Source: Chthoniobacterales bacterium
Lineage (GTDB): Bacteria > Verrucomicrobiota > Verrucomicrobiia > Chthoniobacterales > UBA10450
Reading direction: 5' to 3'
Assembly: GCA_035274845.1 (NCBI GenBank)
Contig: DATENU010000016.1
Location: forward strand, 62,001-126,000
Length of the DNA: 64,000 nucleotides
Of this stretch, positions 51,022 to 60,142 are shown piece after piece. Position 1 is the first letter of the stretch. Each line of letters starts with the position of its first letter. The notes under the pieces are model-generated. The model worked only from the letters and a program-made list of their open reading frames with translations. It ran no database searches and was not told the origin of the DNA. Made by a program: the position numbers and the translations under genes.

Positions 51022-54000
51022 ATGCGCAAATCACATCACCACCAATCTGCGTTTTTTCGCGTTCGCGTTCTTTTGGCCTCGACCTTATGCGGTGTCGGCG
51101 CCGCGTTGCTCGCCATGCTTGCTTTGGCAGCGAATCCGCCCTCGGGCAGCATAGGGCCCGCCGGGCCGGCGCTGGCCTGGATGGGCACCGGTGTGGGCGG
51201 AGAAGGGGACCCGAGTGGAGAGGTGTCTAGTGAGGACAGCTGTGTCGATGGGGTCAACTGCGATGTCTTCACGCTGACTCTGAGCGGCAGTCCGGCGGAG
51301 TGGTCGGGAAAGAAAGCGCGCGTTCAAATCAAGTGGGCGTCGAACACCCACGACTACGATCTCTTTATTCACAAGGATACAGTGGATGGACCGGGCATCA
51401 GCGCATCAGCTACGGGAGGGCAGAATACCGAGGTCGCGGATGTCGATCCCAACCGAGGCGCAGGCACCGGCGTGTTCGTCGTGCATGTCGTTTACTTCAA
51501 TGTGCCGCCGATTCCTCTCGATCAATACAATGGCACCGTCACGGTGGTGGGAGCTGACGAACCGGGCGGAACTCCTGTCGCACCGCCAGGGACAGCGCGG
51601 ATGTACAATTCAACCGCGCCCCCCGGAATCGGTGATAGCGCTGGAGAGCCCTCGATCGGCTGCAACTGGACGACGGAGCGAAGTTTCAGCAACAGCATGT
51701 TCACGATTCCGAACGGCGGCACCTCCACTTACTACGGCGGCTTCCTGGCCGAAATGCTGCGCGTGATTTGGAATGATTGTTCCTCGCCCGCAAAGGCGAC
51801 CTGGGAAGAAAAGCCGTTGGTTTTGGCGGCCACGCCCCGTGCCCTGGGCGATCCGATTCTTTTCACCGACAACGCGACCGGCCGCACTTTTGTGGCGCAG
51901 GAAGAAACTCAGGCTGGGGCGACGGTGGACATTACGGATGACGACGGTGAGACTTTCCAGCCGAGTGAAGGCAGCGGTCCGCCTGCCGGAATCGATCACG
52001 AGACGATCGCCTCCGGGCCGTACCATGGGCCGACTCCCCCGACGGCGCTCTATCCCGCAACTGGCGAGAAGCGCGCCGTTTATTATGCTTCCCAAAGTGT
52101 CTCGGACGCCCGCGCGTCGCGCAGTGATGATGGCGGGGTCACGTTTGGGCCGGCGGTGCCGATGTTCACGACGGCGGATTGCGGCGGATTGCACGGCCAC
52201 CTGAAAGTCACGCCCGATACACCCGCCACGCGGGCGAACGGGACGGTAGGTACGGTATATGTGCCAGACAACGCGTGTGGCGGAACGGTCGACCCGATTG
52301 GCCATTCCGATGGGCAACAGGCCGCGATCGTTTCCGAAGACAATGGGATAACCTGGAGCGTCCGGCCGGTTCCCGGGTCGACAACGAAGAGCGATCGCGA
52401 CCCTTCCATCGGCGTGGCGACCGATGGCACGATCTACATGGGCATGCAGTCGCAGGACGGGCATCCGCGGATTTCGGTTTCGCATGATCAAGGGAGGACC
52501 TGGACCGCGCCGTTCGACGTGGGTGCGGCAGCCAGCATCCAGAATTGCGTTTTCCCCGCGGTGGTCGCTGGGGATCCCGATCGCGCCGCGTTTGCCTTCT
52601 TCGGCACCACGACGGGGGGCAATGATTACGATCAGCCGTTTTTCACCGGTGTTTGGTACCTTTACATGGCGGTCACTTATGATGGCGGTCAGAGTTGGAC
52701 GACGATTAATGTGACCCCGAACGATCCAATTCAGCGGGGCGGCATTTGCGGAGGCGGGACCTGCCGAAATCTACTCGATTTCTTTGACGCCACGATCGAC
52801 AAGGAGGGCCGCATCCTGATCGGTTACGAGGACGGCTGCGTCGGGCCCTGCGTGGATGGCGGCGCAAACTCGTTCACGGCAAAGGCGGCGATTTCCCGGC
52901 AGGGCGGCGGCAAGCGGATGTTCGCTGCGTTTGACCCAGTTGAGCCAGCGCTGCCGGGCGCGCCCTCGGTGACTGCGACGATGAACGAATCGAGCATTGT
53001 CACCCTGAAGTGGCCCGCGCCGGATGACAGCGGTTCGGCTATTACCGGGTATCGGATTTATCGGGGTACGTCACCAGGGGGTGAGACGTTCCTGGCCAAC
53101 ACCGGAGTCAAAGGGGCCTACATCGATACCGCGACCGTGGCGGGCACCACCTACTATTACCGTGTCACGGCGATTAACGGAATCGGCGAAGGACCTTATT
53201 GTGAGGAAGTGATCCCGGAACTGGTTCCGGGTCTCAACCCTTGCGAATTGCCTGGGATTACAATCCTGACCGATCCGTCCGGCGATCTCGTTACCCCGAT
53301 TGGGGTGACCAGCGTTCCTGATTACGATCTGCGAAGCCTGTCGATAGCGGAGCCTTTCGGCATCACGGACAAAATTGTCTTCACGGTGAAGGTGGAGAGC
53401 CTGCTGACCATGCCGCCCAACACGCGCTGGCCGGTGCAATTCCGGCTCCCCGGCGATCCGGCGAACCTTGGCCGGTGGGTCGATATGCGGACCGACGCCC
53501 TGGGAATGGCGAGCTTCAAGTACGGGACGTTCGTGGTCACCAACGGCGCCTACGGCGCTCCCAGCACGGTCGTGGGCGACGCCGATGCGGAGAGCACCTT
53601 TAATCCGAACGGCTCCATCAAGATGGTGATCTCACGGAGCAAGATCGGTGATCCTGCCCCAGGATCTCTCCTGCAAGGCTTCCTCATTCGAGTGAGAATC
53701 AACGATACGATTACGCCGGACAACATGCCGAACGACCTCGCGCCGGCCGGCGTTTACGCGGTGGTTGGGAATGACGCCTGCCGTCTCAATACGCCGCCTC
53801 TGGCTTCTCTGGCGGCGGACCCGCGGAGTGGGCCGGCGCCTTTGACCGTGAACTTTGACGCCTCAAGCTCGAGCGATCTCGATGCGGGCGACACGATCGC
53901 TTCCTACACCTTCAACTTCGGTGATGGCACTCCGGACGTCACCCAGGCGAGTCCGTTTATTACTCATACCTATACCCACCCGGGTAACTCATTCTTTGCC

Positions 54001-54852
54001 ATCCTGCGCGTGACCGACTCGCGCGGCGTAATGAGTATCAACCCGGCGGTGAGAGCCATTACCACCAACTCGGTGATGCTGAATATCGCGACCCGGCTCC
54101 AGGTTGATAACGGGAACAACGTCGGCATCGGCGGCTTTATCATAACCGGAACCGACCCAAAGAAGGTGGTGATTCGAGGCATCGGACCATCAATTCCACT
54201 CGGTGGAACGTTGTCCGATCCGGTGCTGGAATTGCACAATCAAAGCAGCGTCCTCGCGACCAATGATAACTGGAAAGTGAACGATCAGACCCAGCAATCG
54301 CAGGAGGCGGAAATCAATGCGACCGGCCTCGCCCCCGCACACGACAGCGAAGCGGCGATGCTGGTGACGCTTGCGCCGGGATCCTACACCGCCATTCTTC
54401 GTGGGAAAAACGGCGGCGGTATCGGGTTGGTCGAGGCGTACGACATCGAGCGGGCCGTCGATTCGCAACTGGGAAACATTAGTACTCGCGGTCTCGTTGA
54501 GTCGGGTAACAACGTCATGATCGGTGGCTTTATCATCGGTCCGGGGACATCCGGCCCGGCAAAGGTTGTCGTCCGCGCGATGGGTCCCTCGCTCAGCTCG
54601 TCGGTGCCGAACGCTCTCGCCGATCCGAGTCTGGAGGTCTTCGATCAGAACGGCCAATCAATCGCGACCAATGATAACTGGCGGCAGGACACCCACGCGG
54701 ACCAGATCGAGGCCGCCGGGCTGGCGCCGGCACAAGATGCGGAATCGGCTGTCCTCCTGGAACCCCTGGTCCCGGGTCCCTATACCGCCATTGTTCGCGG
54801 AGTGGGCGGCACGGTGGGCGTTGGGTTAGTGGAAGCGTACAATATTAGATAA
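51022..54852 (+). CDS. Giant secreted BNR-propeller protein with FN3, PKD and tandem C-terminal modules
   Basis: This protein of about 1276 residues starts at the ATG at 51022, giving a signal peptide (VRVLLASTLCGVGAALLAML). An N-terminal PPC-like beta domain is followed by a sialidase-type propeller (about 200-640) with Asp-box repeats: DDDGETFQPSEG, SDDGGVTFGPAV, SEDNGITWSVRP, SHDQGRTWTAPF and TYDGGQSWTTIN. A fibronectin III domain (GSAITGYRIYRGTSPGGETF) and a PKD domain (FNFGDGTPDVTQASPFITHT) follow. Two roughly 130-residue modules (LNIATRLQVDNGNNVGIGGF, LGNISTRGLVESGNNVMIGG) end it. The substrate is unknown; there is no evidence of sialic acid use. Confidence 0.85.
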   Translation: MRKSHHHQSAFFRVRVLLASTLCGVGAALLAMLALAANPPSGSIGPAGPALAWMGTGVGGEGDPSGEVSSEDSCVDGVNCDVFTLTLSGSPAEWSGKKARVQIKWASNTHDYDLFIHKDTVDGPGISASATGGQNTEVADVDPNRGAGTGVFVVHVVYFNVPPIPLDQYNGTVTVVGADEPGGTPVAPPGTARMYNSTAPPGIGDSAGEPSIGCNWTTERSFSNSMFTIPNGGTSTYYGGFLAEMLRVIWNDCSSPAKATWEEKPLVLAATPRALGDPILFTDNATGRTFVAQEETQAGATVDITDDDGETFQPSEGSGPPAGIDHETIASGPYHGPTPPTALYPATGEKRAVYYASQSVSDARASRSDDGGVTFGPAVPMFTTADCGGLHGHLKVTPDTPATRANGTVGTVYVPDNACGGTVDPIGHSDGQQAAIVSEDNGITWSVRPVPGSTTKSDRDPSIGVATDGTIYMGMQSQDGHPRISVSHDQGRTWTAPFDVGAAASIQNCVFPAVVAGDPDRAAFAFFGTTTGGNDYDQPFFTGVWYLYMAVTYDGGQSWTTINVTPNDPIQRGGICGGGTCRNLLDFFDATIDKEGRILIGYEDGCVGPCVDGGANSFTAKAAISRQGGGKRMFAAFDPVEPALPGAPSVTATMNESSIVTLKWPAPDDSGSAITGYRIYRGTSPGGETFLANTGVKGAYIDTATVAGTTYYYRVTAINGIGEGPYCEEVIPELVPGLNPCELPGITILTDPSGDLVTPIGVTSVPDYDLRSLSIAEPFGITDKIVFTVKVESLLTMPPNTRWPVQFRLPGDPANLGRWVDMRTDALGMASFKYGTFVVTNGAYGAPSTVVGDADAESTFNPNGSIKMVISRSKIGDPAPGSLLQGFLIRVRINDTITPDNMPNDLAPAGVYAVVGNDACRLNTPPLASLAADPRSGPAPLTVNFDASSSSDLDAGDTIASYTFNFGDGTPDVTQASPFITHTYTHPGNSFFAILRVTDSRGVMSINPAVRAITTNSVMLNIATRLQVDNGNNVGIGGFIITGTDPKKVVIRGIGPSIPLGGTLSDPVLELHNQSSVLATNDNWKVNDQTQQSQEAEINATGLAPAHDSEAAMLVTLAPGSYTAILRGKNGGGIGLVEAYDIERAVDSQLGNISTRGLVESGNNVMIGGFIIGPGTSGPAKVVVRAMGPSLSSSVPNALADPSLEVFDQNGQSIATNDNWRQDTHADQIEAAGLAPAQDAESAVLLEPLVPGPYTAIVRGVGGTVGVGLVEAYNIR

Positions 54853-54964
54853 CGCTCGGTTTTGGACCTCCGGCGCTGGGGGTATTGACCCCGGCGTCCG
54901 GGGGCGGATTGTTGGCGGCGGGTCTGAAACCCAAGGCTGGCATTTTGCCTGCTAACGGTGAGGC

Positions 54965-55561
54965 ATGGTTGCCTTGGTTTTCTTGCTTCTGGGAGTGCTT
55001 TGCGGACTTATCGCCCGCGGTCTGCTCATCACGGCCGCCTTCGGGATCAGCAAGAAATGGGGATTTGGCGTGTTTTTCCCCTTTGGGCCGCTCTTCTTTC
55101 GCCTCAGTTATCCGGACGAAGCACGCCGGGCACGGTTGTTCCAGCTCGCCACCCTCCCTTGCCTGTTCCTTTACGTGATGACGTCGAACGAAATGTTGCC
55201 CAGCACCCGGGTGGGGCTGGTCAAGATGGGTCCGCCCGAGAAACAATACTATGCCCTGGCCGCCGGGAGTTACTCCTTCAAAATCCCCGGTTTCGGGACC
55301 GAGAAAGCCGCCCCGAATCAGCCTTCGGTCGAAGAGCGGCGCGCGGCCAACGACAAGGAATTTCAGCGGCTGCGGCAGGTGAGCGAGGAGCTGCGCATCA
55401 GGAAGCGCGACCTGCTCAATAGCGACACCGAAGGCGCCAAGGCCTACAATCAGATGGCAAACGATTATAACGTTGCTCTCGACAAGTTTAATGCGGAGAA
55501 GTTCGCCTTGTCGCTCCTCTCGAGCCCGACCACGGTCGCGGCCGGACCCAAGCGTCCATAG
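54965..55561 (+). CDS. Membrane-anchored hypothetical protein
   Basis: This 198-residue protein has an N-terminal membrane segment (VALVFLLLGVLCGLIARGLL) and a second hydrophobic segment (about 60-75, LFQLATLPCLFLYVM). A charged, partly coiled-coil C-terminus (about 120-175, ERRAANDKEFQRLRQVSEEL) follows. I do not recognise it. It lies between the giant secreted protein and the lysine aminotransferase gene, on the same strand as both. Confidence 0.6.
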   Translation: MVALVFLLLGVLCGLIARGLLITAAFGISKKWGFGVFFPFGPLFFRLSYPDEARRARLFQLATLPCLFLYVMTSNEMLPSTRVGLVKMGPPEKQYYALAAGSYSFKIPGFGTEKAAPNQPSVEERRAANDKEFQRLRQVSEELRIRKRDLLNSDTEGAKAYNQMANDYNVALDKFNAEKFALSLLSSPTTVAAGPKRP

Positions 55562-55597
55562 ATTGACCAACATACTTGGTCCAGCTAACCTCTGCGG

Positions 55598-57001
55598 ATG
55601 AGTTTTCCGCCTGTGCTCACGGAGGCTGCCCGCACATCGTCGCGGAGCCGCGGGAGCGAAGATAAACCTACCGTCGAGAACAAGAATTCAGGCGCGACGC
55701 GCGCCTTGGAAATACTCGAGCGCCATGTGCTGCTCGATGGGTTCCGGATCGTACTCGATCCCGAGAAAAGCCAGGGCTCCTATTTGTTTAACGCCGCCAG
55801 CAATTCCCGGTTGATCGATTTCTACGGTTTCTTCGGCTCGATGCCGGTCGGGTATAATCACCCGCATTTTAGCGATCCGGCCGTGCAGAAGGAACTCGCG
55901 CTCGCTGCCTCAATCAAAGTCGCGAACTCCGACATGTACTCGCTCGGCTACGCCGAATTTGTCGATACCCTGGCGCGGGTCGCCGGGTTGCCGCCGCTCG
56001 AGCGTTATCTCTTCATCGAAGGGGGAGCGCTCGCCATCGAGAACACCCTGAAAGCCGCGATGGATTGGAAGGTGCGGAAAAATATGGCGGCCGGTCGAGG
56101 CGAGCGGGGGACTGAGATTTTGCATTTCCAACGGGCCTTTCACGGCCGGAGCGGCTACACCATGAGCCTCACCAATACCGACCCGCGGAAGACGGATTTG
56201 TTCGCGAAGTTCAAATGGCCCCGGGTCTCGAATCCAGGCATCGACTTCTCGCTGCCGGATTCCGAACGGGAGGCTGACGTGGTCGCCCGGGAAAAGAAGG
56301 CGGAAGGGGAAATCCGCCAGTTTATTGACGAACGCGGCATCGACATCGCGGCGATCATCATCGAGCCGATCCAGGGCGAAGGGGGCGACAATCATTTCCG
56401 AGGGGAATTCCTGAAGAAACTGCGCGAGATCTGCGATGAAAACGAAATCCTGCTCATCTTCGACGAAGTGCAGACAGGCCTCGGGACGACTGGGCGCGCC
56501 TGGTGTTCCCAGCATTTTGGGGTGAAGCCGGATCTCATGGCTTTCGGCAAGAAGGTGCAGGTTTGCGGGGTGATGGCCGGTCCCCGGCTGGACGAAGTCG
56601 AGGACAACTGCTTTCGCCTGCCGAGCCGGTTGAATTCAACCTGGGGCGGCAATTACACCGACATGATTCGTTCGACCCATTTCCTCCGCATTATCGAGAA
56701 GGAAGGGCTGATCGAAAACGCGCGCGTCGTCGGCCAATATTTTCTGAATGCGCTGCTGGATTTGCAGAAGGAGGAGTCAATCGTCACCGCCGTCCGCGGA
56801 CGCGGCCTCTTCATTGCCTTCGATTTGCCGGACCCAGCCACGCGCGACGAGTTCTGGAAGGGTCTCTTTGACCGCGGCCTGCTCGTCTTGAAATCGGGGG
56901 AGAAGGCAATTCGTTTTCGCCCTGCTCTCGACCTCACCACCGAGGTTGTGGACGAAGCAATCGACCTGCTGCGCGCCCAATGCCGGCAGGTGCGCAGGTA
57001 G
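55598..57001 (+). CDS. lat: L-lysine 6-aminotransferase
   Basis: This 467-residue class III PLP aminotransferase has the sequence hallmarks of lysine epsilon-aminotransferase: NSRLIDFYGFFGSMPVGYNH, ANSDMYSLGYAEFVDTL, FIEGGALAIENTLKAAMDWK, then FDEVQTGLGTTGRAWCSQHF and the PLP-Lys in LMAFGKKVQVCGVM. It converts lysine and 2-oxoglutarate into 2-aminoadipate 6-semialdehyde, which cyclises to piperideine-6-carboxylate. The next gene encodes the dehydrogenase for that semialdehyde, so the pair is one catabolic unit. Confidence 0.92.
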   Translation: MSFPPVLTEAARTSSRSRGSEDKPTVENKNSGATRALEILERHVLLDGFRIVLDPEKSQGSYLFNAASNSRLIDFYGFFGSMPVGYNHPHFSDPAVQKELALAASIKVANSDMYSLGYAEFVDTLARVAGLPPLERYLFIEGGALAIENTLKAAMDWKVRKNMAAGRGERGTEILHFQRAFHGRSGYTMSLTNTDPRKTDLFAKFKWPRVSNPGIDFSLPDSEREADVVAREKKAEGEIRQFIDERGIDIAAIIIEPIQGEGGDNHFRGEFLKKLREICDENEILLIFDEVQTGLGTTGRAWCSQHFGVKPDLMAFGKKVQVCGVMAGPRLDEVEDNCFRLPSRLNSTWGGNYTDMIRSTHFLRIIEKEGLIENARVVGQYFLNALLDLQKEESIVTAVRGRGLFIAFDLPDPATRDEFWKGLFDRGLLVLKSGEKAIRFRPALDLTTEVVDEAIDLLRAQCRQVRR

Positions 57002-57005
57002 GATG

Positions 57006-57063
57006 GTGGCGCAAGTTTTCAACTTGCGTTGTTTTCGATTCGCAAGTTGAAAACTTGCGCCAC
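57006..57063. repeat. Perfect 23-bp inverted repeat between lat and amaB
   Basis: Arms at 57006-57028 (gtggcgcaagttttcaactt, continuing gcg) and 57041-57063 are perfect complements around a 12-nt loop. The element occupies most of the 75-bp gap before the aldehyde dehydrogenase and could act as an mRNA hairpin. Confidence 0.85.
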
Positions 57064-57076
57064 ATTTCACAACCAA

Positions 57077-58621
57077 ATGCATCCAATTCTCAATAAGCTC
57101 GGCCTGGCCGACGAAAACCCCGGGGCGTTCTGTGGCGAATGGATCGGCACCGGCCCGGTCATCGAAAAATTCTCGCCCATCGACGGGAAGCTTCTCGCGA
57201 AAGTCAGGACCGCGAGTGACGCCGAATACGAAAAGACGATCGCTCGCGCCCAGGAAGCTTTCGAAAAATGGCGCGTCACTCCAGGACCGGTCCGCGGTGA
57301 AACCGTCCGGCAGCTCGGCAACGCGCTACGCGAACTGAAATCAGAACTCGGGCAGCTCGTCACTCTCGAGTCCGGCAAAATTATCGCCGAAGGCGAAGGT
57401 GAGGTGCAGGAGATGATCGACATTTGCGATTTTGCGGTCGGCCAGTCGCGGATGCTTTACGGGCTCACGATTCAATCGGAAAGGCCGAATCATCGGCTGA
57501 TGGAGCAATGGCACCCGCTCGGCCTGGTCGCGGTGATTTCCGCCTTCAATTTTCCGGTGGCGGTGTGGTCGTGGAACGCCGCGTTGGCGGCGATTTGTGG
57601 GGACGCCACGATCTGGAAACCGTCGGAAAAAACACCGCTGACCGCGATTGCTGTCATTAAGATCGCAGAGCGCGTCTGCCGGGAAACCGGTGTTGATCCC
57701 GCGATCTTCTGCTTGCTCATCGGGGACGGCCCTTCGATTGGCCGAAAGCTCGCGACCGATCGCCGCATTCCGCTGGTCTCGGCCACCGGTTCCACGCGGA
57801 TGGGTTTCGATGTAGCGAAAGAAGTCCACGGCCGCCTCGGTCGCACGGTCATGGAACTCGGTGGCAACAACGCTTTGATCGTGACGCCGACGGCCGATCT
57901 GGATATGGCGACGAGCTCGATCTTCTTCGGTGCGGTCGGGACGGCCGGCCAGCGTTGTACCTCGACGCGGCGCATCATCGTGCATGAATCAGTGGCTGAC
58001 GAGGTCCGCAAACGGCTCCTCGCTGCTTACAAATCGGTCAATATCGGCGATCCGCTTAAGCGTGAAACTTTGATGGGGCCGCTGATCGACCAGGCATCGG
58101 TGGAAAACGTGCAGCGCTCTATTGAAAAGGTTAAGAGCGAGGGCGGCGAAATCCTCTACGGCGGCGAGAAGCTCACCGGCGAGCAATTTCCGGGCGGCTG
58201 CTATATGAAGCCGTGTCTCGCGGCGGCGAAGCCGGATTTCGAGATCGTGCAGGAAGAGACCTTCGGGCCGTTGGCTTACCTGATGACGTATCGAGATTTC
58301 GACGAAGCGATGGCCATCCACAACGGAGTGACCCAGGGATTGAGCTCCTCGATTTTCACCAACGACATGCGAGAGGCGGAGAAATTTCTCAGCGCGGCCG
58401 GGAGTGATTGCGGGATCGCGAACGTCAATACCGGCACGAGCGGGGCGGAGATCGGCGGCGCGTTCGGCGGGGAGAAAAATACCGGGGGCGGCCGGGAGAG
58501 CGGAAGCGATTCGTGGAAGAGCTACATGCGCCGGCAAACGAACACGATTAATTTTTCGACGGAATTGCCGCTCGCGCAGGGGATCCAGTTCGGGGCAGGC
58601 GAGGGGAGCGCGACGGCGTAG
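57077..58621 (+). CDS. amaB: 2-aminoadipate 6-semialdehyde dehydrogenase (ALDH7 family)
   Basis: The 514 residues start at the ATG at 57077 (MHPILNKLGLADENPGAFCG); the frame is open upstream only through the repeat. ALDH family motifs include VISAFNFPVAVWSWNAALA, the Glu in VMELGGNNALIV, the catalytic Cys in GTAGQRCTSTRRIIV, and a GGEKNTGGGRESGSDSWKSY segment typical of ALDH7/antiquitin. It oxidises the LAT product to 2-aminoadipate with NAD. The C-terminus is complete at about the usual length. Confidence 0.93.
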   Translation: MHPILNKLGLADENPGAFCGEWIGTGPVIEKFSPIDGKLLAKVRTASDAEYEKTIARAQEAFEKWRVTPGPVRGETVRQLGNALRELKSELGQLVTLESGKIIAEGEGEVQEMIDICDFAVGQSRMLYGLTIQSERPNHRLMEQWHPLGLVAVISAFNFPVAVWSWNAALAAICGDATIWKPSEKTPLTAIAVIKIAERVCRETGVDPAIFCLLIGDGPSIGRKLATDRRIPLVSATGSTRMGFDVAKEVHGRLGRTVMELGGNNALIVTPTADLDMATSSIFFGAVGTAGQRCTSTRRIIVHESVADEVRKRLLAAYKSVNIGDPLKRETLMGPLIDQASVENVQRSIEKVKSEGGEILYGGEKLTGEQFPGGCYMKPCLAAAKPDFEIVQEETFGPLAYLMTYRDFDEAMAIHNGVTQGLSSSIFTNDMREAEKFLSAAGSDCGIANVNTGTSGAEIGGAFGGEKNTGGGRESGSDSWKSYMRRQTNTINFSTELPLAQGIQFGAGEGSATA

Positions 58622-58734
58622 TCGGAAGTTTGGCTTCCAGCCTGACTCGGCCGACGGGCATCTTGCCTGTCGGCTTAATCCTTGAGATGAAATTCAGCAG
58701 GCTGGAAGCCTGCCGGCCTATACAGACTGGAAGC
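58621..58734. repeat. Repeat between convergent aldehyde and glutaryl-CoA dehydrogenase genes
   Basis: The block has ggcttccagcctgactcggc and gcatcttgcctgtcggctta on one side and caggctggaagcctgccggc on the other, forming imperfect hairpins. It resembles 31083-31165 and may be a bidirectional transcription stop. Confidence 0.55.
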
Positions 58735-59934
58735 CTATCCTCCAAAAGCCGAGATCCCGGTGATTCGTTCGCCCAGGACCAGCAGATGGACGTCGTGCGT
58801 GCCCTCGTAGGTTTTCACGCTCTCGAGATTACACATGTGCCGGAAGCACTGGCGTTCATCGAGAATGCCAACCCCGCCGAGGAGGTCGCGCGCGGTCCGG
58901 GCGGCGTCGAGCGCGATCTCGACGTTGTTCATCTTGGCCATCGAAATGTGGTAATGCCGCGCGGTGCCCGCGTCCTTCAGTTGCGCGAGGCGAAACGCCA
59001 GCAGCTGGGCCTTGGTAATTTCGGTCAGTATGCGCGCGAGCTTCGCCTGCACTAGCTGGAAGCCGCCAATGGGACGGTCAAACTGGATCCGGTTCATGGC
59101 ATACTGCCGCGCTTCATCGTAGCACGCCATGGCCGCGCCGAGGGCGCCCCAGGCAATTCCGTAGCGGGCCTGGTTCAGACACAACAGCGGCGATTTCAAT
59201 CCGTTGCTTTCCGGCAACAACGCGTTCGTCGGGATCAAGCAATCCTTAAACTCGAGCTCGGCCGTTAACGCCGCCCGCAAGGAAAGCTTGCCGTCGATCA
59301 ACTTCGCGGTGAAACCCGGCGCTCCTTTTTCGACCAAAAATCCACGGATCGCTCCCGCGCCCTCGGGGTCGACGCCCGCTTCGCCGGAGACTTTCGCCCA
59401 GACGATCGCCACGTCCGAAATCGTTCCATTGCCAATCCACTTTTTCGCGCCGTTCAGGCGGTAACCATTCGGGGTCTTTTCGGCGCGACAACGCAGGCCG
59501 CCTGGGTTCGAGCCGAAGTCGGGCTCGGTCAACCCAAAGCAGCCTAGCTTTGCGCCTTTAGCCATGTCCGGCAGCCAGCGGTTCTTTTGTTCTTCCGAAC
59601 CGAAAAAATTGATCGCCATCATGGCGAGCGAGCCCTGGACCGAAGCAAAGGTGCGCAGCCCGCTGTCGCCCCGCTCCAGCTCCTGCATCATCAAACCGGC
59701 GGCGACACTGCCAAGCCCGCCACAACCGTATCCCTTGATGCTTGGTCCAAAAACACCGAGCGAGCCCAGCTCCGGCACCAGCTCCATCGGGAACGTGCCG
59801 TCGCGGTAATGCTGAGCGACGATCGGCAGCCAACGTTCCTCCACCCAATGGCGGACAGAATCTCGCACGCGACGCTCGTCCGCTGTGAGCAGTTCCTCGA
59901 GATTGTAAAAGTCCGGCGCTTCGAATGTTGGCAT
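58735..59934 (-). CDS. gcdH: Glutaryl-CoA dehydrogenase
   Basis: The 399 residues from the ATG at 59934 (MPTFEAPDFYNLEELLTADE) match the usual GCDH length. It has GYGCGGLGSVAAGLMMQELE, CFGLTEPDFGSNPGGLRCRA for FAD binding, and the base region SVKTYEGTHDVHLLVLGERI then TGISAF. The TYEGTHD motif is typical of glutaryl-CoA rather than medium-chain acyl-CoA enzymes. It decarboxylates and oxidises glutaryl-CoA to crotonyl-CoA, the last specific step of lysine degradation. It converges on amaB. Confidence 0.92.
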   Translation of the reverse strand: MPTFEAPDFYNLEELLTADERRVRDSVRHWVEERWLPIVAQHYRDGTFPMELVPELGSLGVFGPSIKGYGCGGLGSVAAGLMMQELERGDSGLRTFASVQGSLAMMAINFFGSEEQKNRWLPDMAKGAKLGCFGLTEPDFGSNPGGLRCRAEKTPNGYRLNGAKKWIGNGTISDVAIVWAKVSGEAGVDPEGAGAIRGFLVEKGAPGFTAKLIDGKLSLRAALTAELEFKDCLIPTNALLPESNGLKSPLLCLNQARYGIAWGALGAAMACYDEARQYAMNRIQFDRPIGGFQLVQAKLARILTEITKAQLLAFRLAQLKDAGTARHYHISMAKMNNVEIALDAARTARDLLGGVGILDERQCFRHMCNLESVKTYEGTHDVHLLVLGERITGISAFGG

Positions 59935-60142
59935 CGAGATCCTAATCTGGCCGATTGTAGGGCAAGCGCTCCCGCTTGCCATCGCTTTTCTGCTTCCTGT
60001 AGTCGGGGCAGCATTTAAGGACCCCTCGCTTACCGGGGTCAACGACCCCGGCTACAGCTACGCGCAACGGTGCCCGGGATTTGGAGCGAGCAGAGCGACC
60101 CTGGCCTTGCTCCCAAATTGTCGTTGTGGCAGAAGCAGGGCC
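59935..60142. other. Intergenic repeats upstream of gcdH
   Basis: This gap holds gcaagcgctcccgcttgc (59963-59980), a perfect hairpin, and a gtcggggcagc / cttaccggggtcaacgaccccgg block. I see no further gene in it. The divergent promoters for gcdH and the next gene should be here. Confidence 0.5.
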
